Source: PBB1 sp040400875 (GTDB taxonomy: Bacteria > Pseudomonadota > Gammaproteobacteria > Burkholderiales > Burkholderiaceae_C). From it: 64,000 bases of DNA. The stretch lies in the NCBI GenBank assembly GCA_040400875.1, contig JBBAPK010000001.1, positions 62,001 to 126,000 on the forward strand, written 5' to 3'. The notes beneath the pieces are model-generated. The model was not told where the DNA came from and made no database searches. It worked only from the letters and a program-made list of their open reading frames with translations. Each line of letters starts with the position of its first letter. Position 1 is the stretch's first letter. The translations under genes were made by a program, and so were the position numbers. Below, piece after piece: positions 39,266 to 46,113 of the stretch.

Positions 39266-41086
39266 TCACCTGAAATCCTCGAACCCGAACACCCGACTGG
39301 GCGACGTGCATTGGAATGGGGGCGGCTCGGGTGCCGCCGCAGGCTCGCCGTTGGTGTCGTCGGCAGCTTCAGCGTCGCACGGCTCGAAGAACGACGCGGC
39401 ACCGGGGTTGTGGAATTCGCGCAGGCGCTCGGCGATGTGGCGGGCGCGCTCGACATCACCGGCCTCAGCCAGCGCACGCGACCAGGCAATCATCAAGCGG
39501 GTGTCGAGCAGAAAATGCCGGGCATGCTGCACGCCTTGCAGCACCTCTGCGGGTGTGGCGCCGGTGGTGGCAGCGGCGTAGTCGGCATGGTGTGCAGAAA
39601 ACCACCGTCGCTGGCCGGCGGCGATGCGCTCGGGCAGCGGCGCGGCCTTGGCCTCGGGCTCAAAGATGGACACCAGCGGCAGGTAGTCGATCACCGCAGC
39701 GACACCACCCACCGCCAGCAACGATGACGCCCACAGCAGCACCGCCGCGCCTGAGCGGCGCACAGGCGCTGCAGCGCGCGGCTCGCCCGCCAGACACAGT
39801 CCCCATGCAAACGCCGCGGGCAGCAAGAAGTAGGCGTACCACAGCGGGTACTCGAGCAGGCTGTGCAAGCCGACCAGCAGCACCATCACCCAGGCCGATC
39901 GCAGCACGGTGGCGCGATCGTCATCGCCCGTCGCGCCGGTTCGCGTGGCGCACCAGCCGCGCCACAGCGACCACACCAGCAAGCCCAGCACGCCCAGACC
40001 CAGCGGTATGCCCAGCTCCACCACCAGATGCAGCGGCAGGTTGTGGGTGTGGTCGAAGAACGCGACCGGCCGGTGCGGAAACGGCGTGAGCGACCAGGCC
40101 AGGTTGAACTCGCCCCAACCCACGCCCGCCCAAGGGTGCTGGGCGATCAGTGCCAGCGTGTTGGACCAGATGCCAAAGCGCGAGCTGGAGATGTCGGCCT
40201 CGGTGCGCAGCCGCTCGGCACCACCGAACACATGGCCCGTGGCCTCGGCCCAGGTGCTCAGTCCCAGCCAGCAGACGGCGTACAGCAGCGGCGTGGCCAG
40301 CAGCAACGCGCGCGCGCGGCGCGACAGCCGGCTATCGAGCGCGCCCCAGACCGCGAGCACCAGCACACCCACCATGCCGGTGCGCGAGGCGCTGAGCACC
40401 AGGCCGAAGATGAGCAGCGCCACACCCAGCCACGCCAGCAGCCAGCGCCAGCCTTGCGGGCTGTGGCCCGGTGCGGCAGGGGCGGATTGCGCCAGCCACA
40501 CCGCCGACACCAGCGACCACAGCAGCAAGCTGCTCAGGTGATTGGGCTGGCGCAGGTTGCCCGATGCGCGGCCTTCGAACGAGGTGATGGCCACCCACTG
40601 GCCGTCGGCCCACTCGGGTGCCAGCACCTGCACCGCACCCACGACGGTGCTCAACAGGCCCGCGAACAACAGAGCAAGACACAGCGCGCGAAAAGCCGAT
40701 GCGGCATGGCCGTCGTGGCTGACGCTGGCGCCCAGCATCACCATCAGGCCGGCGGCGGCCATGAACGCGATGTTGGACAGCGCGAGCGATGACGGCAGCC
40801 CATTCCAGGCCCATGAGCCCAGGCTGGCGGCCACCAGCACGCCTAGCGCAGCCAGCAAGCTCGCCAGACCGCCACTCCTGTGCGACAGCCCCATCGCCAG
40901 GCCCGTGCCATCCGGGCGATGCAACCCGCAAGCCAGCGCCACACCGAACAGCCCCCAGCCGCTCAACGCTGCCGCCTGATTGAGGAATGTCGCCGATGGC
41001 GACAGGCTGACGGCCAGCAAGGTGGCAGGCACCACGGCCAGACACGCCGCCAGCCAGAGCAGCCCTTGGGCCGGAGTGAATCGCAT
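39266..41086 (-). CDS. PglL-family O-oligosaccharyltransferase / Wzy_C protein
   Basis: A 606-residue polytopic membrane protein with about a dozen hydrophobic segments. The Wzy_C region is visible around 'QHPWAGVGWGEFNLAWSLTP' and 'FFDHTHNLPLHLVVELGIPL', the latter with the catalytic-type His of O-oligosaccharyltransferases and O-antigen ligases. The C-terminal about 170 residues are soluble. It follows a TfpX-type pilin accessory gene and pilA, so it most likely transfers a glycan to the pilin (TfpO/PglL role). ATG 41086 (MRFTPAQGLLW) gives a membrane-helix start; the longer open frame has none. Confidence 0.83.
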   Translation of the reverse strand: MRFTPAQGLLWLAACLAVVPATLLAVSLSPSATFLNQAAALSGWGLFGVALACGLHRPDGTGLAMGLSHRSGGLASLLAALGVLVAASLGSWAWNGLPSSLALSNIAFMAAAGLMVMLGASVSHDGHAASAFRALCLALLFAGLLSTVVGAVQVLAPEWADGQWVAITSFEGRASGNLRQPNHLSSLLLWSLVSAVWLAQSAPAAPGHSPQGWRWLLAWLGVALLIFGLVLSASRTGMVGVLVLAVWGALDSRLSRRARALLLATPLLYAVCWLGLSTWAEATGHVFGGAERLRTEADISSSRFGIWSNTLALIAQHPWAGVGWGEFNLAWSLTPFPHRPVAFFDHTHNLPLHLVVELGIPLGLGVLGLLVWSLWRGWCATRTGATGDDDRATVLRSAWVMVLLVGLHSLLEYPLWYAYFLLPAAFAWGLCLAGEPRAAAPVRRSGAAVLLWASSLLAVGGVAAVIDYLPLVSIFEPEAKAAPLPERIAAGQRRWFSAHHADYAAATTGATPAEVLQGVQHARHFLLDTRLMIAWSRALAEAGDVERARHIAERLREFHNPGAASFFEPCDAEAADDTNGEPAAAPEPPPFQCTSPSRVFGFEDFR

Positions 41087-41112
41087 GGGGTGAAGTTTAG
41101 TGAGCGCCCCGG

Positions 41113-41883
41113 TCAAAAGAACCCATCCACCGGCAAGTGCCCAACGACTTGCGCGCCCGGCGCCAGCACACTCACCCAACTGCTTTGCCGCGACATCAGC
41201 GGCAAGAAGCGCAACGCCTCGGGCGACTGACCGGCCCTTTCGGCCATGGCCGCCATCTGCGGCTGGAGTTGCGGGTGCTTCGCGAGCAAGTCCGACACCG
41301 GACGGGATTTTTGCCAGGCTTTGTCGGCGTAGCTCGCGTAATCGCGCCAGTACCCGGGCAATGCGGCCAGCGGGATGCCCGACAGCCCCAGCTCAATGGT
41401 GCGCAACTGTTCATCGGGATCGGTGGGCTTGACCACGGCCATCAGATGCGGGCCCGACCATGACAGCGTGCGCAGGCTGGCGGGCGCCTCGGCCAGCGTC
41501 GAGTCGTCGATCTCGTTGGCTGTGACCAGTCGCAGCAGGTCCACTTCGAACACCAGCGCCACCGGCCGCGCGGCGGCCACCGAATGCAAACCATAGCCCA
41601 GCGCGGCCAGTTGCAGCAGCGCAATGACGCTCAGGTCACGGATCAGTTTGGCGCGCGGCTTGGTGGGCTTGGCGATGACCAGCGTGAGCGCCGGGCCGAC
41701 CACGATGTCGATGCCCACCAGCATCAAAAAGACAGGCCCCACCTGAGTGAGGGCCGCAAAGGGCGATGGGTACCAGACCATGAACACCAGCAGCGCGGCC
41801 AGGCTGGCCATCAGCACGCTCGCGCCGAGGTGCAGCACGGCCGCACGCACTCGCGGCCAGGCCAAAGCTTGCATCAATTTCAT
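41113..41883 (-). CDS. TfpX/TfpZ-family type IV pilin accessory protein
   Basis: A 256-residue protein with three to four N-terminal membrane helices ('HLGASVLMASLAALLVFMVW', 'VGPVFLMLVGIDIVVGPALT') and a soluble C-terminal domain from about residue 110. The 'WYPSPFAALTQ' and 'GIDIVVGPALTLVI' segments are typical of TfpX/TfpZ, which are encoded next to certain pilin alleles in Pseudomonas and related bacteria and are needed for normal pilin assembly. It sits between pilA and the glycosyltransferase gene, 26 bp ahead of the latter, on the same strand. Confidence 0.88.
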   Translation of the reverse strand: MKLMQALAWPRVRAAVLHLGASVLMASLAALLVFMVWYPSPFAALTQVGPVFLMLVGIDIVVGPALTLVIAKPTKPRAKLIRDLSVIALLQLAALGYGLHSVAAARPVALVFEVDLLRLVTANEIDDSTLAEAPASLRTLSWSGPHLMAVVKPTDPDEQLRTIELGLSGIPLAALPGYWRDYASYADKAWQKSRPVSDLLAKHPQLQPQMAAMAERAGQSPEALRFLPLMSRQSSWVSVLAPGAQVVGHLPVDGFF

Positions 41884-41924
41884 CGCTTTAGCTTCGGGTG
41901 TGCAACACAGTCAAGTCCCAAAGC

Positions 41925-41950
41925 AAAAAGACCGCTAGGGGCGGTCTTTT
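41925..41950. terminator. Intrinsic terminator between pilA and tfpX
   Basis: Arms AAAAGACCGC (41926-41935) and GCGGTCTTTT (41941-41950) pair perfectly around TAGGG. A and T runs on both sides make it usable on either strand. Read on the minus strand it would end most pilA transcripts before tfpX, allowing much higher pilin expression than accessory genes. Confidence 0.88.
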
Positions 41951-41966
41951 GTTCGAGCCACTGACA

Positions 41967-42021
41967 GCGCATCAACCCTTGCAAGAACCTGGCAGAAACT
42001 TGGTAGCGATCGAGGTCAAGG
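41967..42021. repeat. 55-bp direct repeat, left copy at assembly gap
   Basis: This segment is identical over all 55 bases to 42122-42176 and touches the run of N directly. On the minus strand it encodes the end of pilA (FLPGSCKG and stop). The most economical reading is that two contigs overlap by 55 bp and were joined with a placeholder gap. Confidence 0.9.
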
Positions 42022-42121
42022 NNNNNNNNNNNNNNNNNNNNNNNNNNNNNNNNNNNNNNNNNNNNNNNNNNNNNNNNNNNNNNNNNNNNNNNNNNNNNNN
42101 NNNNNNNNNNNNNNNNNNNNN
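42022..42121. other. Assembly gap of exactly 100 N
   Basis: The window has 100 undefined bases here. The round number and the identical flanks indicate a scaffolding placeholder rather than a measured distance. A real repeat, for example a second pilin gene, cannot be excluded from the sequence alone. Confidence 0.97.
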
Positions 42122-42176
42122 GCGCATCAACCCTTGCAAGAACCTGGCAGAAACTTGGTAGCGATCGAGGTCAAGG
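42122..42176. repeat. 55-bp direct repeat, right copy at assembly gap
   Basis: Identical to 41967-42021. This copy is continuous with the body of pilA and contains its stop codon (42127-42129, minus strand). Confidence 0.9.
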
Positions 42177-42609
42177 CCGTGCCGCCACCGATGACTGCGG
42201 TGTTGCCGCAGACCCAGCGGTCAGGCGCCGTACCGGCAACAATCTTCGCGCCAGCCGCTGTCGTTGGCACCAACGACAACGTCTTGGTATCGATGGTCGT
42301 GTCGCCCGTACCTTGGGCCGTCACGATGATTCCGCCGTTGGCATCGGTTGCCACTGACGTGACGTACTTGGACGTCGAAGCCGTGGACTCGCAACCCCAT
42401 TTGCCGGCTGCTGGCAATGCGGTCGCAGTCTGGGCGATCTCGGTGATCAGGGTGCGGCATGCCGACGAAGCCAGAATCACTTCAGAGACCTTGGCCCTCT
42501 TGGCGTAATCGGAGTAAGCCGGCAGCGCCACAGCTGCCAGGATGCCGATGATCGCCACGACGATCATCAGTTCGATGAGGGTAAAACCCTGTTGGATAGA
42601 GCGCTTCAT
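42127..42609 (-). CDS. pilA: Type IV major pilin PilA
   Basis: A 160-residue type IVa pilin. The prepilin peptidase site is 'KRSIQQG-FTLIELMIVVAI' with Phe+1 and Glu+5, and the N-terminal hydrophobic helix continues to 'VALPAYSDYAKRAKVSE'. Four cysteines occur, including the C-terminal 'DRWVCGNTA...GSCKG' pair that closes the D-loop disulfide. The C-terminal half is Thr/Ser/Ala-rich, consistent with glycosylation by the PglL-like enzyme downstream. A GAGGA ribosome-binding site lies 8 bases before ATG, and a sigma-54 promoter is at 42661-42676. The gene is intact, but the sequence beyond its stop abuts the assembly gap. Confidence 0.95.
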   Translation of the reverse strand: MKRSIQQGFTLIELMIVVAIIGILAAVALPAYSDYAKRAKVSEVILASSACRTLITEIAQTATALPAAGKWGCESTASTSKYVTSVATDANGGIIVTAQGTGDTTIDTKTLSLVPTTAAGAKIVAGTAPDRWVCGNTAVIGGGTALTSIATKFLPGSCKG

Positions 42610-42627
42610 GGAATGTTCCTCTGGAAA

Positions 42628-42656
42628 GGTTGGGGGGGGGGGTTACGCCCCCAACC
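42628..42656. other. Inverted repeat with 11-bp G/C homopolymer in the pilA leader
   Basis: The plus strand has GGTTGGGGG (42628-42636) and its complement CCCCCAACC (42648-42656). A run of 11 G (42632-42642) covers part of the left arm and loop. On the pilA transcript this is a C11 tract between the sigma-54 promoter and the ribosome-binding site. It could form a leader hairpin and is a possible slippage site; length may also be a sequencing artefact. Confidence 0.6.
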
Positions 42657-42660
42657 AGGG

Positions 42661-42676
42661 TGCACATGCCGTGCCA
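42661..42676 (-). promoter_or_regulatory. Sigma-54 promoter of pilA
   Basis: On the minus strand the sequence is TGGCACGGCATGTGCA, matching the sigma-54 consensus TGGCACG-N4-TTGCA with one mismatch (GTGCA for TTGCA) and keeping the GG-N10-GC spacing exactly. The -12 GC places the transcript start near 42650, about 40 bases before the pilA ATG. In Pseudomonas pilA is transcribed by sigma-54 with the PilS/PilR activator; no pilSR genes are in this window. Confidence 0.85.
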
Positions 42677-42810
42677 GCGCTTCCAGGGTGAATTCAGCGT
42701 TTTTCAGGCCCGCAAGTGACGCGATCGGTCACGCAAGATGCCGCAAAGTGTCGGGCCCGGCGAGCAGGCCGACAAAATTTGTCAGCCCGGGCAGCGCCGT
42801 CGACGGCAGC

Positions 42811-43482
42811 TCAGCGGTTGATGAACTGCATTTGGGTGCCAGCCAGCTCGACCACGTCGCCGTCGTGGAGCTGCAGCGTCTCGGTGACCAGCGGCTTGCC
42901 GTTGACGGTGGGGCGCGCAGCGCCTTCGACGTGGGCAAACACATAGCCCGCAGGGCGCTTGGTGATCGATGCGACCTGAACGCCGGGCTTGCCGATGGTG
43001 GTGACCACCTTGACCAGCGAGACCTCGCGCCCAGCCGCCGCGCCGTTGAGCACCCGGATCGATGCCGGCAGGTGCACCAGCGGGTCCAGCGAGGTGGGCC
43101 CGCCAAAGCCCGACGGCCGACTCAGGCTGGGCTCTGAAGGCACACTTGCAGCGGCGTTGGGCCGCAGGATCTGGGTGGCTTCGTAGTCGCCGCCCTGATC
43201 GGCGTGGTACTTGATCTTGTACTTGCCGACTTCGACGGTGTCGTTGTGCACCAGCATCTGCTTCTTGACGGCCTTGCCGTTGATGTAGGTGCCGTTGGTG
43301 CTGTTGAGGTCTTCGATGAACACGTCGGCGCCCACCAGCAGCAGCGCGGCGTGCTCGCCGCTGACCGCCAGGTTGTCGATCACGACGTCGTTGTAGGGCC
43401 GGCGGCCGAGCGTGGTCTTTTCCTTGGTGATCTGCACTTCCTTGATCACCACACCGTCCATCGAAATCACCAGTTTGCCCAT
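42811..43482 (-). CDS. FHA-domain phosphopeptide-binding protein
   Basis: A 223-residue soluble protein with an N-terminal FHA domain: 'TTLGRRPYNDVVIDNLAVSG' followed by EHA, 'VFIEDLNSTNGTYINGKAVK' and 'GDYEATQI' after it. These include the Arg, Ser-x-x-His and Asn residues that bind phosphothreonine. A second FHA-like domain follows ('IRVLNGAAAGREVSLVKVVT', 'GYVFAHVEG', 'VNGKPL') with a weaker core. A Ser/Pro linker joins them. It follows the PP2C and kinase genes, so it probably reads the kinase signal. Confidence 0.9.
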   Translation of the reverse strand: MGKLVISMDGVVIKEVQITKEKTTLGRRPYNDVVIDNLAVSGEHAALLLVGADVFIEDLNSTNGTYINGKAVKKQMLVHNDTVEVGKYKIKYHADQGGDYEATQILRPNAAASVPSEPSLSRPSGFGGPTSLDPLVHLPASIRVLNGAAAGREVSLVKVVTTIGKPGVQVASITKRPAGYVFAHVEGAARPTVNGKPLVTETLQLHDGDVVELAGTQMQFINR

Positions 43483-43559
43483 GCTTGGCCTCGTGTGTCG
43501 TGCTGTCAGGGGCGGCCATCAGCCGCCATGGGGAACCGGCAAAAGCGCCGAATGCAGTC

Positions 43560-44357
43560 TCAGCGTTTGAAGGGCCACCAGGCGCGAGATGCGCCGACGT
43601 GGCCCGAAACCCTCGCCAGAATCACAGCGATATTATCTTTCCCGCCAGCCTGATTGGCGGCATCGATCAGCGCGGCGGTGGTCGATTCGAGCGTGGTGCC
43701 TGCGCGCAGCAGCTCGGCAATGTGCTCATCATCGAGCATGTCGCACAAGCCGTCTGAGCACAGCAAGATCAAATCACCCGGCTGCAGATCGTGCACATGG
43801 GCCTCGAGCTGCACGGTGTCGTCGACGCCCAGCGCACGCGTGACCAGATTCTTGTTGGCTGACAGGGCCGCCTGCTGCGGCGTGATGAGCCCGGCGTCGA
43901 TTTGTTCTTGCAGCAGCGAGTGGTCGCGCGTGATCTGCGTCAATTGACCGTCACGCCATCGGTAGCCGCGTGAATCTCCCACGTGGCCCAGCAGCAGCCG
44001 CCCCTGGCGAAACACGCCCACCACCAACGTGGTGCCCATGCCGGCGTACTGCGAATTGCTGCACGCGGCGTTGAAGATGGTTCGATTGGCGTTGTGGACG
44101 CAGATGTCGAGCGCGCGCATCACGTCGGCGTCGCTGGCCTGGGTAGAAGCCTGGATCAACCAGCGGCTGAGCTCGGTGCGGATGAACGAGGTGGCGATGT
44201 TGCTGGCGACCTCACCGGCGTTGTAGCCGCCCATGCCATCGGCCAGCACGACCAGACAAGCCTCGAAATCGACAGCCACCGAGTCCTCGTTATTGCGGCG
44301 AAGGCGCCCAGGATCGGTGGCGCTGAAGAACTCTAGGGTCATGGAAGGGCGGGGCAT
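43560..44357 (-). CDS. PP2C-family Ser/Thr protein phosphatase
   Basis: A 265-residue soluble PPM phosphatase with metal-binding motifs 'RRNNEDSVAVD', 'LVVLADGMGGYNAGEVAS', 'LGHVGDSRGYRW', 'ICSDGLCDML' in the form 'LLCSDGLCDMLDDEHIAELL', and 'GGKDNIAVILARV'. All the aspartates needed for the dinuclear metal centre are present. It follows the Hanks-type kinase gene on the same strand and should reverse its phosphorylations. ATG 44357 is used; an internal ATG at 44342 is an alternative. Confidence 0.94.
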   Translation of the reverse strand: MPRPSMTLEFFSATDPGRLRRNNEDSVAVDFEACLVVLADGMGGYNAGEVASNIATSFIRTELSRWLIQASTQASDADVMRALDICVHNANRTIFNAACSNSQYAGMGTTLVVGVFRQGRLLLGHVGDSRGYRWRDGQLTQITRDHSLLQEQIDAGLITPQQAALSANKNLVTRALGVDDTVQLEAHVHDLQPGDLILLCSDGLCDMLDDEHIAELLRAGTTLESTTAALIDAANQAGGKDNIAVILARVSGHVGASRAWWPFKR

Positions 44358-44492
44358 GTCGATCGGGTGAGCCGGGGAGGGACCGTCCGGCCCGCCGGTG
44401 CCCGGGATTGTGCTTCGTTCTGCTCAGGCCGACGGCGCCAAAAGGACCCCATGCGCCAGACCCGCGTCGAAGGGCGTGGCATACCGCACGGC

Positions 44493-45368
44493 CTACGCGA
44501 AGTCACGATGCTCACCTGGGGCCGCGAGATCGCGCAGCTCAGCGGCCAACTGACGGCCATCGCAGTGGCGGGCTTCGGGTGACTTGGACAGCACCTTGGC
44601 CAACAGCCGCGCCAGCGGTTCAGGCAGCTCGGGCCGCAGGGATCGCACATCGACCGCCGGCTCGTTGACGATGGCATGCAAGAGCTTGCCCATGGCCTGG
44701 TCCTCGTGCGGCAGCCGCCCGGTGAGCAGCTGGAACAAGGTGACGCCCAGCGAGTACAGATCGGCACGGCCATCGACCCGGCGACCCGACAGTTGCTCGG
44801 GCGAGCTGTACGACAGCGTGCCCAGCATCATTCCGGTGCGCGTGCTGCTGGCGTCGGTGATGCAGGCGATGCCGAAGTCGGTGACCTTCACCATGCCCTG
44901 GGCGGCGTCGATCATCACATTGGCGGGTTTGACATCGCGGTGGATCACGCCCTGGCTGTGCGCATGGGCCAGCGCTTGGGCCACCCTGCGACCGATGTGC
45001 ACGACATCGGCCACGGGCAACAGATGCGCGGCCTGGGTGTGGCGCTGCAGGTCGCAGCCGCTGAGGTATTCCATCGCGATGTAGGCGATGCCGGCGTCTT
45101 CGGCGGCCTCGTGAATGGCCACGATGTCAGGGTGGTGCAGCCGGCCAGCGGTGCGCGCCTCGCGAAAAAAGCGCTCGCGCACGTCTTCAAGGTCGGCGCC
45201 GGAGAACTTAGCGGCCAGCGCCATGGTCTTGATGGCCACGGGCTGACCGCTGTCGGGGTCGATCCCGAGATACACGGCGCCCATGGCGCCGCGCCCGAGC
45301 TGACGCTCGATGCGGTAGCGGCCCAGCGTGCTGCGCTCGCCGGGCGCCGGCGGGCTTACCGCATTCAG
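44493..45368 (-). CDS. Hanks-type Ser/Thr protein kinase, probable CTG start
   Basis: A cytoplasmic kinase without membrane segment. Catalytic residues are complete: 'VAIKTMAL' Lys, 'HRDVKPANVMID' loop, 'VTDFGIACI' DFG, 'GTLSYSSPEQLSGRRVDGRA' activation/P+1 region. The Gly-rich loop 'YRIERQLGRGAMGAVYLG' begins upstream of the first ATG (45284), so that ATG cannot be the start. The frame upstream has no ATG, GTG or TTG before it runs deep into terC, but a CTG at 45368 overlaps the terC stop as CTGA, giving 291 residues and a complete N-lobe. I take this as the start. PP2C and FHA genes follow. Confidence 0.85.
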   Translation of the reverse strand: MNAVSPPAPGERSTLGRYRIERQLGRGAMGAVYLGIDPDSGQPVAIKTMALAAKFSGADLEDVRERFFREARTAGRLHHPDIVAIHEAAEDAGIAYIAMEYLSGCDLQRHTQAAHLLPVADVVHIGRRVAQALAHAHSQGVIHRDVKPANVMIDAAQGMVKVTDFGIACITDASSTRTGMMLGTLSYSSPEQLSGRRVDGRADLYSLGVTLFQLLTGRLPHEDQAMGKLLHAIVNEPAVDVRSLRPELPEPLARLLAKVLSKSPEARHCDGRQLAAELRDLAAPGEHRDFA

Positions 45369-46096
45369 GCTGCCGACCCTGACGCGCCACGTCGCGCCTG
45401 CAGGTACTTGCCCATGGCAAGTACCAACAGCGCACCAGCGATGCCGGCGCCGTACTCGATGGTGTCGGTGACAACCAGCTTGGGCACCTGAGGCACGATG
45501 TCGGTGCTGACCAGCGCCGGATCAGACACCGCCATGGTGCCCGCGATCCAGCCCAGCAGCATCGCGCCCAGCGTGATGATCACCGGGTAGCGGTCCATCA
45601 GGCCGATGACCAGCTGGCTGCCCCACACGATGATGGGAATGCTGACGATCAGACCGAAGATGACCAGCGGCATGGTGTGGTCGCCGCCGGCGGTTTCGGC
45701 TGCGCCGGCAATGGCGATCACGTTGTCGACGCTCATCACCAGGTCGGCCACGATCACCGTCTTGACGGCACCCCACAACCGGTCGCTGCCCTCGATGTTG
45801 CCGTGGGCGTCGTCATGTTCGGGCAGCAGCAGCTTGACGCCGATCCACAACAGCAAGAGCGCACCCACGAGCTTGAGGAAAGGGATGGCCAGCAGCTGCA
45901 GCGCAAAGAAGATGAGGATCACGCGCAGCACGATCGCGCCGGCCGTGCCCCACAAGATCCCCTTGGCTCGCTGAGGCGGCGGCAGCTTGCGGCACGCCAG
46001 TGCAATCACCACGGCGTTGTCGCCACCGAGCAGGATGTCGATCATGATGATCTGGCCGACGGCGATCCAGAACTCGGGGGTGAGAAAAGCGTCCAT
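45365..46096 (-). CDS. TerC-family membrane protein
   Basis: A 243-residue protein with seven predicted membrane helices. The paired acidic signatures are present: 'IDILLGGDNAVVIALACRKL' in the first half and 'DLVMSVDNVIAIAGAAE' in the second. Relatives include YkoY/Alx-type manganese exporters and tellurite-resistance TerC; the transported metal here is not shown. It lies 17 bp after the P450 gene, and its stop overlaps the proposed kinase start. sucCD-terC neighbourhoods are frequent in related bacteria. Confidence 0.92.
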   Translation of the reverse strand: MDAFLTPEFWIAVGQIIMIDILLGGDNAVVIALACRKLPPPQRAKGILWGTAGAIVLRVILIFFALQLLAIPFLKLVGALLLLWIGVKLLLPEHDDAHGNIEGSDRLWGAVKTVIVADLVMSVDNVIAIAGAAETAGGDHTMPLVIFGLIVSIPIIVWGSQLVIGLMDRYPVIITLGAMLLGWIAGTMAVSDPALVSTDIVPQVPKLVVTDTIEYGAGIAGALLVLAMGKYLQARRGASGSAA

Positions 46097-46113
46097 GGCG
46101 TGGCTGTCGCAGT

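Noticed and set aside
39863..40792. Long open frame on the plus strand opposite the PglL-like gene
   Set aside because: It is Gln/His/Arg-rich low-complexity translation typical of the antisense of a high-GC gene, with no family likeness; the minus-strand membrane protein explains the region.
41898..42161. Open frame across the run of N
   Set aside because: It is produced by translating undefined bases and by the two repeat copies; no real coding evidence.
42811..45368. Type VI secretion fragment
   Set aside because: Kinase, phosphatase and FHA are present, but no Tss component is in the window.
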